64,000 bases of DNA from Oscillospiraceae bacterium (GTDB taxonomy: Bacteria; Bacillota; Clostridia; Oscillospirales; Ruminococcaceae). How positions within the stretch are numbered: the stretch's first letter is position 1; every line of letters starts with the position of its first letter. This document shows positions 1 through 10,086 of the stretch, piece after piece. A model generated the notes under the pieces. It was not told the DNA's origin and searched no databases. It saw nothing but the letters and a program-made list of their open reading frames with translations. The stretch spans positions 1 through 64,000 of the forward strand of contig JAQXHC010000005.1 in the NCBI GenBank assembly GCA_029007035.1, given 5' to 3'. A program made the translations under genes and the position numbers.

Positions 1-971
1 TAAGGGATATATTTTTCGTTGGTTTCGGGGTCGAAATATTCAAGGGACTTGCCGCTTGTCTTCATGTGCTGAGTAAGGTCATAGTCGGTTCTGTCGGCAA
101 TGCCCCACAGCTCGCCCCAGCCAAAGGGGAAGAGATATTCAAAGTCGGTTGTAGCCTTTGAGTAGAAGCAAAGCTCCTCGGGGTCGTGGTCACGAAGACG
201 GAGGCGGTCCTCCTTAACGCCTAAGCTGAGAAGCCAGTTCTTGCAGTAGCTTCTCCAGTAATCGAACCATTCAAGGTCAGTGCCGGGCTTGCAGAAGAAT
301 TCAAGCTCCATCTGTTCAAACTCGCGGACGCGGAAGATGAAATTACCGGGAGTAATTTCGTTTCTGAATGATTTACCGACCTGAGCAACGCCGAAAGGCA
401 CTTTTTTTCTTGTTGTACGCTGGATATTGGCAAAGTTTACAAATATGCCCTGTGCTGTTTCCGGACGGAGGTAAAGCTCTGACTTGGAATCCTCGGTAAC
501 GCCCTGGAATGTTTTGAACATAAGGTTAAACTGGCGTATATCTGTGAAATTGGTCTTTCCGCAGTTGGGACAGGCAATATTGTGCTCGCGGATATAGTCG
601 GTCATCTGCTCGTTTGTCCAGCCGGCTACGTTTGTGCCGTCGAAATCCTCGATAAGGTTATCGGCTCTGTGACGTGTTTTGCACTCCTTGCAGTCCATGA
701 GTGGGTCGGAGAATCCGCCGATATGACCGGAAGCGACCCATGTCTGGGGATTCATGAGGATTGCGCTGTCGAGACCGACATTGTATTTGTTTTCCTGAAC
801 GAATTTTTTGAGCCAGGCTTTTTTAATGTTGTTTTTCAGCTCAACTCCGAGCGGACCGTAATCCCATGTATTTGCGAGACCGCCGTATATTTCCGAGCCG
901 GGATATACAAAACCTTTGGATTTACAAAGGTCGACGATTTTGTCCATAACTTTTTCGGTGTTTTTAAGCAT
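1..971 (-). CDS. glyQS: Glycyl-tRNA synthetase, alpha2 (GlyQS) type, 3' part missing
   Basis: Charges tRNA-Gly with glycine in the cytosol. The frame is open from an ATG at 971 to the window edge, giving the first 323 residues; the C-terminal catalytic part and anticodon-binding domain lie outside. The start [20 protein letters not shown], followed by [21 protein letters not shown], is the class II GlyRS N-terminus. Two Cys pairs (CKEC, CPNC) flank an insert, and the motif-2 segment [20 protein letters not shown] carries the class II arginine. A GAGG ribosome binding site lies about 11 nt upstream, and a sigma-A promoter precedes it. It is divergent from dpaA. Single-chain GlyQS rather than GlyQ/GlyS is seen directly. 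Confidence 0.96.
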   Translation of the reverse strand, partial: MLKNTEKVMDKIVDLCKSKGFVYPGSEIYGGLANTWDYGPLGVELKNNIKKAWLKKFVQENKYNVGLDSAILMNPQTWVASGHIGGFSDPLMDCKECKTRHRADNLIEDFDGTNVAGWTNEQMTDYIREHNIACPNCGKTNFTDIRQFNLMFKTFQGVTEDSKSELYLRPETAQGIFVNFANIQRTTRKKVPFGVAQVGKSFRNEITPGNFIFRVREFEQMELEFFCKPGTDLEWFDYWRSYCKNWLLSLGVKEDRLRLRDHDPEELCFYSKATTDFEYLFPFGWGELWGIADRTDYDLTQHMKTSGKSLEYFDPETNEKYIP

Positions 972-1009
972 AATAATAAACCTCGTTTCAAGTATAGTAT
1001 TCTTATTCT

Positions 1010-1038
1010 ATTTTACTTTATATCGGGGAAATTGTCAA
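1010..1038 (-). promoter_or_regulatory. Sigma-A promoter for glyQS
   Basis: On the minus strand, TTGACA (1038-1033) and TAAAAT (1015-1010) are separated by exactly 17 nt. The predicted start site is about 35 nt upstream of the glyQS ATG. Confidence 0.7.
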
Positions 1039-1205
1039 TAGGTCGGGAGCAATGAATTCAGAAATAATACTGATTCTCCAGACGCTGACAGATAAAACTG
1101 CGAGCAGAAATTCTGACAGTCAAGGAGTACACCTCAAGATGTGCGACGGCGAACGTCGGAATTAATGCCGCTGTTTTGTCTATTGTTGTTTTGAGGATTA
1201 GTATA

Positions 1206-1232
1206 ACATAATCACCGGAACGGCATATAATA
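1206..1232 (+). promoter_or_regulatory. Possible sigma-K type promoter for dpaAB
   Basis: An AC dinucleotide at 1206-1207 is followed 16 nt later by CATATAATA (1224-1232). This fits the known sigma-K pattern AC-N16-CATANNNTA. In Bacillus subtilis the equivalent spoVF operon is transcribed in the mother cell by sigma-K, so the match is plausible, but the motif is short and could be chance. The rest of 972-1282 shows no gene. Confidence 0.4.
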
Positions 1233-1282
1233 ATAAGGGTACGATGAGAATAATACCCATAGACATATAAAGGAGAAAATCT

Positions 1283-2146
1283 ATGAAATCTGATAAAAGA
1301 ATGCTCGTTGCAGGCGGAGATATGCGTCAGCTTTACTGCGCACTGCGCCTGTCGGAAAAATATGAAACATATATCATCGGCTTCGACTCTAAATACACCG
1401 CTCACTTTCCGCAGCTCGGAAAGGCAGATTTATCGGATAAATTCAGCCGCATTATACTCCCCGTTCCTCCCCTTGACGGCTGCGGAATGATCAACTGCCC
1501 GTGCTGTGCGGAATCTCTGTCAACCGATAACGCTGCGGAAATGCTCTCTCCGGACGGTACGGTTTTCGCAGGGAAAATCGACTGCAGTCTGAGAGAAATC
1601 TTCCCCCGCGCGGAGCTTATTGACTACATGAGCCGTGAAGAGCTTAGTCTTTTCAATGCCATTCCCACGGCTGAGGGCGCAGTTCAGATAGCTCTCGAGG
1701 AGCTTCCCGTCACTCTTAACGGACTTAAGGTTCTCGTTGTCGGCTGCGGAAGAATCGGAACTGCGCTGATTCATATTCTTAAAGGCTTCGGTGCTGATAT
1801 TACAGTGGCTGTACGCAATCAGAGCGGATTTGCAAAGGCAAAGATGCTCGGAATCAAGGCGTGTCTTACAGACGATATGCCCGACGATTCAGGTCTGGTT
1901 TTCAATACAGTTCCGTCGCTGATTTTCAGCAGGGGCAGGCTTATGAATTCCGATAAGAACACTCTGTATATCGACCTTGCATCCAAGCCGGGAGGATTTG
2001 ACTTTTCCGCCGCCGCTGAACTTGGTATCAAGGTAATATGGGCTCTCGGTCTGCCCGGAAGGACCGCTCCGATAACATCCGGCGAAATGATCGCCGAGAC
2101 GATTGACGGAATTCTGACCGAAAGGGGTGAAAACAATGGAATTTAA
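1283..2146 (+). CDS. dpaA: Dipicolinate synthase subunit A (SpoVFA)
   Basis: With DpaB it makes dipicolinic acid from dihydrodipicolinate in the mother cell during sporulation; the product is packed as a calcium chelate into the spore core. 287 residues, the usual family length. A Rossmann nucleotide-binding motif, VLVVGCGRIGTALI, begins near residue 150, and the N-terminal segment (about 1-140) resembles the DpaA N-terminal domain. Start ATG at 1283 follows AAGGAG. The stop overlaps the start of dpaB by 11 nt, so the two are probably translationally coupled. A candidate sigma-K promoter lies about 50 nt upstream. The gene implies a spore former. Confidence 0.93.
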   Translation: MKSDKRMLVAGGDMRQLYCALRLSEKYETYIIGFDSKYTAHFPQLGKADLSDKFSRIILPVPPLDGCGMINCPCCAESLSTDNAAEMLSPDGTVFAGKIDCSLREIFPRAELIDYMSREELSLFNAIPTAEGAVQIALEELPVTLNGLKVLVVGCGRIGTALIHILKGFGADITVAVRNQSGFAKAKMLGIKACLTDDMPDDSGLVFNTVPSLIFSRGRLMNSDKNTLYIDLASKPGGFDFSAAAELGIKVIWALGLPGRTAPITSGEMIAETIDGILTERGENNGI

Positions 2147-2747
2147 CTTTGAGGGAATTAAAATCGGATTTGCCGTAACCGGCTCGTTCTGTACATTCAG
2201 CAAAGTATTCAGGCAGGCTGAATTTCTTAAAAACTGCGGTGCGGAGCTGATTCCGATCATGTCGGAAAATGCCTCTTCGATTTCCACACGATTCGGCAGC
2301 GCTGAGGAAAACGTGATGCGTTTTGAAAAAGTCTGCGGAAAAGGCGCGATCATGACAATCGCTGATGCCGAACCGATCGGACCGAAATCGCTTACGGATA
2401 TTATGGTCGTTGCGCCGTGTACATCAAATACAGCCGCCAAGCTTGCCGGAGGAATTACCGATTCTTCGGTGACAATGGCGGTTAAATCTCATCTCAGAAG
2501 CGGAAAGCCCGTGCTTCTGGCGATAGCATCGAACGACTCGCTTCTTGGTTCAGCGGCAAATATAGGCTCGCTGTTCAATCGGAAGAATTACTATTTCGTG
2601 CCGATGCTCCAGGACGACTGCGTAAAAAAGCCGGCTTCGCTGGTAGCTGAATTCTCGATGCTTCCGCAGGCAATCGAAGCGGCAATGAACGGTATACAGC
2701 TCCGTCCGATAATATACCACAATACGCTCGCCGAGAGCGCTGTATAA
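2136..2747 (+). CDS. dpaB: Dipicolinate synthase subunit B (SpoVFB)
   Basis: Flavoprotein-like partner of DpaA in dipicolinic acid synthesis. The ATG at 2136 is preferred over the GTG at 2127 because AAAGGGG (2121-2127) sits about 8 nt in front of it; this gives 203 residues. The fold is shown by the N-terminal GIKIGFAVTGSFCTF, typical of the flavoprotein / phosphopantothenoylcysteine decarboxylase-like superfamily, and the later segment APCTSNTAAKLAGGITDS. It overlaps dpaA and ends about 30 nt before a strong hairpin, so dpaAB is a two-gene operon. Confidence 0.93.
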   Translation: MEFNFEGIKIGFAVTGSFCTFSKVFRQAEFLKNCGAELIPIMSENASSISTRFGSAEENVMRFEKVCGKGAIMTIADAEPIGPKSLTDIMVVAPCTSNTAAKLAGGITDSSVTMAVKSHLRSGKPVLLAIASNDSLLGSAANIGSLFNRKNYYFVPMLQDDCVKKPASLVAEFSMLPQAIEAAMNGIQLRPIIYHNTLAESAV

Positions 2748-2777
2748 CGGGAAGTATCAAAATCATTCCTTTAAAAA

Positions 2778-2817
2778 AATAACCTGAGAAGATTCTGTTC
2801 TTCTCAGGTTATTTTTA
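2778..2817. terminator. Bidirectional Rho-independent terminator between dpaB and atpC
   Basis: The stem AACCTGAGAAG / CTTCTCAGGTT has an 8-nt loop and is flanked by A-runs on the left and T-runs on the right. It can therefore end both the dpaAB transcript (+) and the atp operon transcript (-). The genes converge here. Confidence 0.85.
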
Positions 2818-2902
2818 CGGCCTTGGAAATTTAACAGGCAAACCATATCTTATTGTTCGTCTGCCTGAATCAGCAGTGAAAGAAGATTCGCACTGTATAT
2901 TC

Positions 2903-3313
2903 TTATTTAAATTTCTTCTGCGACAGCTTAAGGCGGTTTATTGCACGATTCAGTGCCGCCTGAGTGTGATAATACTCCATAATGCTCTGTTTTCCTCTGA
3001 GGAGCTCTTCGGCGCGCTGTCTTGCAGCTTCGGCGCGCTTTATGTCGATTTCCTCGGGAAGCTCGCAGTGGTCGGCGAGAATCACGGCAAATTCCGGCAT
3101 AACTTCCATGAAGCCCTCAGAAATTGCTGCATTGTGCCACTTGCCATTCACGCAGTATTTCAGCTCACCTGTGGGAAGCGATGTGACAAGAGCTTCGTGA
3201 CCCGGGAGAATTCCCAGCTGACCGTCAATTGCAGTGACCACAAGGTGCTCGCACTCGCCCTGATAGAACACTCTGTCGCTGGCGATTATATCAAGATGAA
3301 AGGTCTTTGCCAT
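2903..3313 (-). CDS. atpC: F1Fo ATP synthase epsilon subunit
   Basis: Small subunit of the F1 central stalk; regulates coupling and ATP hydrolysis. 136 residues, normal for the family. The N-terminal beta-sandwich is recognised from FHLDIIASDRVFYQGECEHL and the DGQLGILPGHEALVTSL segment; a two-helix C-terminal part follows and is rich in Arg/Ala/Glu (KRAEAARQRAEELLRGKQ). Start ATG at 3313 with GGAGGT upstream. Last gene of the operon, 15 nt after atpD and about 90 nt before the shared terminator. Confidence 0.95.
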   Translation of the reverse strand: MAKTFHLDIIASDRVFYQGECEHLVVTAIDGQLGILPGHEALVTSLPTGELKYCVNGKWHNAAISEGFMEVMPEFAVILADHCELPEEIDIKRAEAARQRAEELLRGKQSIMEYYHTQAALNRAINRLKLSQKKFK

Positions 3314-3328
3314 AACTGTACCTCCGCT

Positions 3329-4822
<1,494 letters not shown>

Positions 4823-5731
4823 TTACCCTCCGGAAACACCCTCGGCACCGCTGACGACCTCGGTGATTTCCTGAGTTATAGCAGCCTGCCTTGCACGGTT
4901 ATATACCAGTGACAGATCTTTTATCATATCCCTGGCGCTTGAAGTTGCAGCGTCCATTGCGGTCATTCTCGCCTGCTGCTCACAGCAGAAGGCTTCCACC
5001 ATCGCGCCGTAAATCAGTCCTTTGACATAGTTTGGGATAAGATAATCCATAACCTCTTTTGAGGACGGAACAAACTCGGCTTTGGGCAGCTTTTTCATTT
5101 TGCCGTCCTTGTCGAGACCGAAGTGGATTCGCTTGAAAGGCAGAATCTGAACGGTTTTCGGCTCAAATTCGCCTTTGCTGTCCATGGCGGTGTAGATGAG
5201 GTATACCTCGTCAAGCTCTTTTTTTACGAATTTATCGAGAATCAGCTCAGCAATGTCCCTTGCCCTGAAAAGAGTGGGATTCTGAGTTGTATACAGAAAC
5301 TCGCTGTCAATCGAAGAATGGTCAATATCGTTGTTACGATGCTGAAAATAGAGTCTGCCTACCTGACCGAGAATGTACATATAGCAGTTATTGTCAAACG
5401 CTTTTTTCAGCTCGACCTCGGTCTGTTTCAGGACGTTATGATTATAGCTTCCGCAGAGTCCCTTGTCGGCAGTTATGACGATATAGCCCTTTTTGCGCTT
5501 TTCTTCGGGAATCTCGGCGCGCTTGTTGAAATATCTCTGACGCGTTTCGGGAGTGTGGACGAGAATATCGCTCAGAGTCTCCTGAAGCTTATCAAAATAG
5601 GGAGTTGTGTCGTCAAGAGCCTTGCGCGCCTTTTTCAGCTTTGATGACGATATAAGATACATGGCGTTGGTGATTTTAAGGATCTGCTTAATACTTTCAA
5701 TACGCTCGCGTATTTCTCTGATATTTGGCAT
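4823..5731 (-). CDS. atpG: F1Fo ATP synthase gamma subunit
   Basis: Rotary shaft of F1. 302 residues, slightly longer than the usual 285-290. The N-terminal helix MPNIREIRERIESIKQILKI and the C-terminal helix ending RQAAITQEITEVVSGAEGV are the coiled-coil termini that insert into the alpha3beta3 ring. The central domain holds GYIVITADKGLCGSYN, the family signature. 13 nt downstream of the delta-alpha fusion gene; a 96-nt gap separates it from atpD. Confidence 0.96.
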   Translation of the reverse strand: MPNIREIRERIESIKQILKITNAMYLISSSKLKKARKALDDTTPYFDKLQETLSDILVHTPETRQRYFNKRAEIPEEKRKKGYIVITADKGLCGSYNHNVLKQTEVELKKAFDNNCYMYILGQVGRLYFQHRNNDIDHSSIDSEFLYTTQNPTLFRARDIAELILDKFVKKELDEVYLIYTAMDSKGEFEPKTVQILPFKRIHFGLDKDGKMKKLPKAEFVPSSKEVMDYLIPNYVKGLIYGAMVEAFCCEQQARMTAMDAATSSARDMIKDLSLVYNRARQAAITQEITEVVSGAEGVSGG

Positions 5732-5744
5732 ATACGCTCACCGC

Positions 5745-7772
5745 CTATTTCTTGAAATTCCTGATCACGATATCGAGTTTTTCGGCAAGCTCGTCGCTGA
5801 ACACCTTTTTGGTATCAATTTCCTCAAAGATTGCAGGCGAATAGGTCTTGATATAGCTCATAAGATCGCGGCAGAATTTCTTTACCTCCGTAACCGGAAC
5901 ATCCTTCAGATAGCCGTGTGAAACCACATACAGCAGCACGACCTCCTCATGATGAGAATACGGATTGTAAAGCGGCTGCTTAAGCAGCTCCATAAGCTTA
6001 TGACCATGGTCAAGCAGCTCGGCTGTAGACTGGTCAAGCTCCGAGGAGAACTGTGTGAATACCTCCATTTCCCTGAACTGGGCGAGGTCGATACGCAATG
6101 TTCCCGAAACCTTTTTCATTGCCTTCGTCTGAGCTGCGCCGCCTACACGGGATACCGAAAGTCCGACGTTAACCGCAGGTCTTACGCCCGAGAAAAACAG
6201 CTCGCTTTCAAGGAAGATCTGTCCGTCGGTTATAGAAATAACATTTGTCGGAATATAAGCCGAAACGTCGCCTGCAAGGGTCTCAATAATCGGCAAAGCC
6301 GTAATCGAACCGCCGCCGTGCTCGTCATCGAGACGGCTTGAACGCTCAAGAAGTCTTGAATGGAGATAGAAAACGTCGCCCGGATAAGCCTCACGTCCCG
6401 GAGGTCTGTGGAGAAGAAGCGACATTGCACGGTATGCAACCGCGTGCTTCGAAAGATCGTCATATACTATCAGAACGTCCCGACCCTTTGACATAAAGTA
6501 TTCAGCTATAGCCGTAGCTGAATAGGGCGCAATATACTGGAACGGTGCAGGCTCACTGGCAGAAGCCGAAACTACAACGGTGTAGTCCATGGCTCCGTAT
6601 TTGCGGAGATTTTCCACAACCTGTGCGACGGTCGAGGATTTCTGACCGATTGCCGCATAGATGCAGATAACGCCCTGCCCTTTCTGATTTATGATTGTAT
6701 CAATAGCGATAGAGGTTTTTCCCGTCTGACGGTCGCCGATGATAAGCTCACGCTGACCGCGTCCGATAGGGAACATCGAGTCAATGGCAAGAATACCTGT
6801 CTGAAGTGGAACGCTTACAGACTTACGGTCGGTTACACCGGGAGCTTCACGCTCAATGGGGAAATAGTCCTCCGCTGCAAATTCACCGAGTCCGTCAATA
6901 GGCGCACCAAGAGCGTCCACAACGCGTCCGAGCATTGCGTCACTTACGCCTATACCGGCACGCTTGCCTGTTCTTGTAACGGTTGAACCCTCGGTTAAAC
7001 CGTGGTCATCGCCGAGAAGAACAACACCCACCGATTTTTCTTCAAGATTCTGAACAATACCTCTGATTCCTGTTTCAAACTCGACAAGCTCGCCGTACAT
7101 TACGTTATTCATTCCGTAAACACGGGCAATTCCGTCGCCGAGGGTAATTATATAGCCTGTTTCCGTTGCTCCGGACTTTCTGTCGAAATCGTCGACTTCA
7201 CTTTTGAGGACAGATATGATATCGCTGTCACCGAAGCCGTGATTTCCGGAGGTTTCTTTATAATGAGCCGCCTTGTTCATAAGGCTCTCGCGCATCTGAC
7301 GGATTCCGGTGCGGTAGCTGCGGTCGTATTCGTAATCCCCTGCACTGAGTACAAATCCACCGATTATATCGGGGTCTTTTCTGTACTCGATTTCGACATG
7401 GACTTTGCCGAATTTCTTCATTATGAAATTTTCAAGCTCTTCCTGCTGTTTTCCGCTTAGGGGAGTAACATACCGCACGACAGCGCGTATGTTTCCAAGG
7501 CGCTCTATGCAGAGATTGATATACTCCGAAAGCACCTCGTCAAGAAGCTCGGCATTGTGCTCTTCACAGAGCTTATTCACAAACGGACGCAGTTCAATGG
7601 GAAAAAGCTCGTTTACGATATTCTGCTTTTCCTCTGCCGTGATCACCGGATTGCTCAGCGTCTGCGGAAGCTCTTCACAGGACGAAAGGACATACCTCGC
7701 CTCGCCCGCTGTTTCCTTAGCTATATTATGGCTTGTGAGGTAATTAAGATATTCCTTGATAACGTCGGTCAT
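5745..7772 (-). CDS. atpHA: Fused F1Fo ATP synthase delta-alpha subunit
   Basis: One uninterrupted 675-residue frame contains a whole delta (OSCP) subunit followed by a whole alpha subunit. Residues 1 to about 175 are delta: the C-terminal delta signature is visible in [20 protein letters not shown]. From about residue 182 (near base 7229) the alpha subunit runs to the end: [16 protein letters not shown], Walker A GDRQTGKT at 346-353, and [19 protein letters not shown]. The joining stretch is [18 protein letters not shown]. In-frame ATGs at residues 160 and 165 have no clear Shine-Dalgarno sequence. The start overlaps the atpF stop by 4 nt. In most bacteria atpH and atpA are separate genes. 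Both domains keep their key residues, so function is likely retained; a sequencing error at the junction cannot be excluded from one sequence. Confidence 0.9.
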   Translation of the reverse strand: MTDVIKEYLNYLTSHNIAKETAGEARYVLSSCEELPQTLSNPVITAEEKQNIVNELFPIELRPFVNKLCEEHNAELLDEVLSEYINLCIERLGNIRAVVRYVTPLSGKQQEELENFIMKKFGKVHVEIEYRKDPDIIGGFVLSAGDYEYDRSYRTGIRQMRESLMNKAAHYKETSGNHGFGDSDIISVLKSEVDDFDRKSGATETGYIITLGDGIARVYGMNNVMYGELVEFETGIRGIVQNLEEKSVGVVLLGDDHGLTEGSTVTRTGKRAGIGVSDAMLGRVVDALGAPIDGLGEFAAEDYFPIEREAPGVTDRKSVSVPLQTGILAIDSMFPIGRGQRELIIGDRQTGKTSIAIDTIINQKGQGVICIYAAIGQKSSTVAQVVENLRKYGAMDYTVVVSASASEPAPFQYIAPYSATAIAEYFMSKGRDVLIVYDDLSKHAVAYRAMSLLLHRPPGREAYPGDVFYLHSRLLERSSRLDDEHGGGSITALPIIETLAGDVSAYIPTNVISITDGQIFLESELFFSGVRPAVNVGLSVSRVGGAAQTKAMKKVSGTLRIDLAQFREMEVFTQFSSELDQSTAELLDHGHKLMELLKQPLYNPYSHHEEVVLLYVVSHGYLKDVPVTEVKKFCRDLMSYIKTYSPAIFEEIDTKKVFSDELAEKLDIVIRNFKK

Positions 7773-8395
7773 TGCTCATTCGCTCCCTCCTGCGAAAGGA
7801 ATTCGTCGACAAGCTTTCTGTTCTTGGCGTCGTCCATATTTTCGCCGATAATTTTCGTCGCCGCAGCAATTGCGAGGTCGGCAATCTGTGCCTGTGCCTG
7901 CTGCATTGAACGCTTGCGCTCGTTTTCTATATTCTTGTTTGCCGTTTCGACGATTCTGTCCGCCTCGTCCTGTGACTGGCGGATTATATCCTGCTTTTCG
8001 GACGCAGCCTGCTCGTGGGCTTTCGCAAGTATCTGCTTAGCCTCGTCCTTCGCCTGCTGAATCGTACCCGCATACTGAGCTTTAAGCTCCTCCGCTTCCT
8101 CTCTGGCTTTCTTTGCACTGTCTATATCGTTTTGTATGGACGCTGTGCGCTCTTCCATCATCTTGTTAACCGGCTTGAACAGGAAAATTTTCAGCAGTAT
8201 AACAAGAAGCAGTATATTAACCACAGACCAGATTATATTCCATACGTTCACCGTAAGTATGCTCTGTTCCGATTCTCCGGTTGTTGCTGCGGCTGTCTCC
8301 GCCTCGGCAGAATCCGCGTCGGCAAGCTCGATACCTGCATCATCCGCGGCTTTCATAACCGACGCAAGTATTGCTCCCGATGAGAATATTTCCAT
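7769..8395 (-). CDS. atpF: F1Fo ATP synthase b subunit with long acidic N-terminal extension
   Basis: Peripheral-stalk subunit that ties Fo to F1 through delta. 208 residues against the usual 160-170. The single membrane helix is at about 49-70 ([20 protein letters not shown]), followed by a long charged helix typical of b. In front of it sits an unusual extension of about 45 residues rich in Ala, Asp and Glu. GGAGGTG about 9 nt upstream of the ATG at 8395 supports this start. The stop overlaps the start of the delta-alpha gene by 4 nt, so translation of the two stator parts is likely coupled. A 155-nt gap with a small hairpin (8527-8544) separates it from the c genes. Confidence 0.93.
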   Translation of the reverse strand: MEIFSSGAILASVMKAADDAGIELADADSAEAETAAATTGESEQSILTVNVWNIIWSVVNILLLVILLKIFLFKPVNKMMEERTASIQNDIDSAKKAREEAEELKAQYAGTIQQAKDEAKQILAKAHEQAASEKQDIIRQSQDEADRIVETANKNIENERKRSMQQAQAQIADLAIAAATKIIGENMDDAKNRKLVDEFLSQEGANEQ

Positions 8396-8550
8396 TGCTG
8401 TACACCTCCGTGTTTATATCGAACCGCTGTATTCCGGTAAAGCTCAGTCGCCGTTCATCTGCCAAAGAGCCGCTGAACCGTCTGAATCACGCTGAAGCCC
8501 TGACAATGTAGCAGAAAGCAAATCTCCCCGAAAACAGCTTCGGGTATATA

Positions 8551-8772
8551 TTATTTCAGGAAAAGAATAATGAGCAAAGCGATTACGAATCCGTAAATAG
8601 CTGTAGCTTCCGCAAGGGCACATCCCAGAAGCAGCGCCTTGTTGATGTCGCCCTTTGCCTCTGGCTGACGAGCGATAGCCTCAGCCGCTTTTGAAGTAGC
8701 AATACCGATTCCGATTCCTGCGCCGATACCGGTCAGAACCGCGATACCTGCACCGATTGCAATAAGTCCCAT
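8551..8772 (-). CDS. atpE: F1Fo ATP synthase c subunit, copy 2
   Basis: Rotor-ring proteolipid of Fo, 73 residues, a two-helix hairpin. The polar loop is ARQPEAKGD and the ion-carrying carboxylate is Glu55 in GCALAEATAIYG. The protein is identical to the one encoded at 8800-9021. By eye, 27 of 222 bases differ, all silent. Compared with Na+-type c subunits such as Ilyobacter, the helix-1 Gln is Ile22 and the Ser after the Glu is Ala56, which argues for proton coupling (inference). Start ATG with AGGAGG-like sequence upstream; 27 nt after copy 1. Confidence 0.96.
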   Translation of the reverse strand: MGLIAIGAGIAVLTGIGAGIGIGIATSKAAEAIARQPEAKGDINKALLLGCALAEATAIYGFVIALLIILFLK

Positions 8773-8799
8773 AATATACCTCCATGTATAATTGCTTTT

Positions 8800-9021
8800 T
8801 TATTTTAAGAAAAGGATAATAAGCAATGCTATAACGAAACCGTAAATAGCAGTAGCCTCCGCAAGGGCACAGCCCAGGAGCAGCGCCTTGTTTATATCGC
8901 CCTTGGCTTCGGGCTGACGTGCAATAGCCTCAGCAGCCTTTGAGGTTGCGATACCGATACCGATTCCCGCGCCGATACCGGTCAGAACCGCGATACCTGC
9001 GCCGATTGCAATAAGTCCCAT
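8800..9021 (-). CDS. atpE: F1Fo ATP synthase c subunit, copy 1
   Basis: First of two tandem c-subunit genes; 73 residues with the same sequence as the downstream copy. Two membrane helices (about 3-24 and 46-71) are joined by the RQPEAKGD loop; Glu55 is the ion-binding residue. Having two identical copies probably raises c-subunit output, as about ten or more are needed per rotor while other Fo subunits are needed once or twice. Located 17 nt after atpB. Confidence 0.96.
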   Translation of the reverse strand: MGLIAIGAGIAVLTGIGAGIGIGIATSKAAEAIARQPEAKGDINKALLLGCALAEATAIYGFVIALLIILFLK

Positions 9022-9038
9022 AATTAACCTCCATTAAG

Positions 9039-9719
9039 TTATTCCATTGCTTCCGACATAAACAGTGATGTAAGGAATACGAAAACGTATGCCTGGATCA
9101 GTCCGTCGAACACGTCGAAATAGAAGCTGAACACCAGCGGAATTCCCACAGGAACCAGCAGCTTTATAAGCTCCATAACTACAAATGCGCCGAGCACATT
9201 TCCGAAAAGTCGCATACAAAGCGACAGCGGACGTATAATAAGCTCCAGCAGGTTCATCGGGAGCATAAGTCCCATGGGTTCCTTGAAGCCTTTGAGCCAG
9301 CCGCCTACCCCTTTTTCCCTGATTCCGGATACCTGAACCAGAATGATGCTGATAAGCGCAAGCGAAAGCGTTACATTGAAGTCTTTCGTCGGCGGACGAA
9401 GACCGAACAGTCCGATGACGTTAGAAACGCCGATATAGATAATGAACGTTTCCAGTACCGGCAGATACTTCTTGCCCTTCGGGCCGAGAATATCAAGGAA
9501 AAAGCCGTTCAGCCAGTTTATGCCGATCTCAAGCAGGCACTGCGTTCCCGTCGGGACGGTTTTCATGTGCCTTACGAGTATTATCGAGGCGATTACAAGC
9601 ACCGCCATGATGACCCATGTCATAACGCAGGACTCCGGTACAGGAATTCCGCCGAAAATCGGGATTTCAAATGCAACCCGGCATTCAAGCTCCTCCATAA
9701 GCTTTTCGGCAAGGTCCAT
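9039..9719 (-). CDS. atpB: F1Fo ATP synthase a subunit
   Basis: Stator membrane subunit forming the ion half-channels. 226 residues from the ATG at 9719, preferred over an upstream TTG (9737) because AGAAGGTG lies in front of it. Multiple membrane helices; the essential arginine is in RPLSLCMRLFGNVLGAF, and IGLFGLRPPTKDFNVTLSLA is also typical. First gene of the operon; no atpI is seen upstream. The leader carries a terminator-like hairpin and a strong promoter. Confidence 0.95.
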   Translation of the reverse strand: MDLAEKLMEELECRVAFEIPIFGGIPVPESCVMTWVIMAVLVIASIILVRHMKTVPTGTQCLLEIGINWLNGFFLDILGPKGKKYLPVLETFIIYIGVSNVIGLFGLRPPTKDFNVTLSLALISIILVQVSGIREKGVGGWLKGFKEPMGLMLPMNLLELIIRPLSLCMRLFGNVLGAFVVMELIKLLVPVGIPLVFSFYFDVFDGLIQAYVFVFLTSLFMSEAME

Positions 9720-9753
9720 AAATACACCTTCTTTCAATGCTGTGATAATTCAA

Positions 9754-9781
9754 AAGGGATTCATGCGCTGCATAAATCCCC
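9754..9781 (-). promoter_or_regulatory. Terminator-like hairpin in the atp operon leader
   Basis: On the minus strand GGGATTTATG and CATGAATCCC pair around a 5-nt loop and are followed by TTTTGAATT. It lies between the predicted transcription start (about 9818) and the atpB start, so it could act as an attenuator. The U-run is short, so strength is uncertain. Confidence 0.45.
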
Positions 9782-9824
9782 TATTGATTTATTCTTATTG
9801 AGCGACATTTTTGTCATTACTAAT

Positions 9825-9853
9825 ATTATATAACAAAACCGCTTCTAAGTCAA
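9825..9853 (-). promoter_or_regulatory. Sigma-A promoter for the atp operon
   Basis: Minus-strand TTGACT (9853-9848), 17-nt spacer, perfect TATAAT (9830-9825). About 100 nt of leader before atpB. Confidence 0.75.
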
Positions 9854-9927
9854 GGGTATACATTTCTTTTTTTATGTCCGTTTTGTATAGCCGCCATATA
9901 AAATACATATTACCTGAACTCTGCTTA

Positions 9928-10086
9928 GAGTCTGTTTAATCGCTTGGCGTGCGCAGATTTTCAAGGTGATTTTCGCTGGTTTCAAGGCGGAATTCGCAGG
10001 CAGGCTGTCGTCCGGCAAGATTTTTTAATGCAGAAACCGGCAAAATTCACCGGAAAGATACGTGCGAAAAGATTCTGAACAGGCTC
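9928..10086. repeat. MITE-like palindromic element, family 1 copy A
   Basis: The ends GAGTCTGTTTAATC and (reverse) GAGCCTGTTCAGAATC form imperfect terminal inverted repeats. Read on the minus strand, the interior (CTTTCCGGTGAATTTTGCCG) closely matches elements at 52860-52955 and 55639-55747, and its centre (GCAGCCTGCCTGCG) matches 41192-41352. It abuts the stop codon of the 10087-10407 gene. No transposase is encoded. Confidence 0.6.

Noticed and set aside
582-1055. Plus-strand open frame of 157 codons
   Set aside because: It is the antisense of glyQS, whose minus-strand translation gives clear GlyRS motifs.
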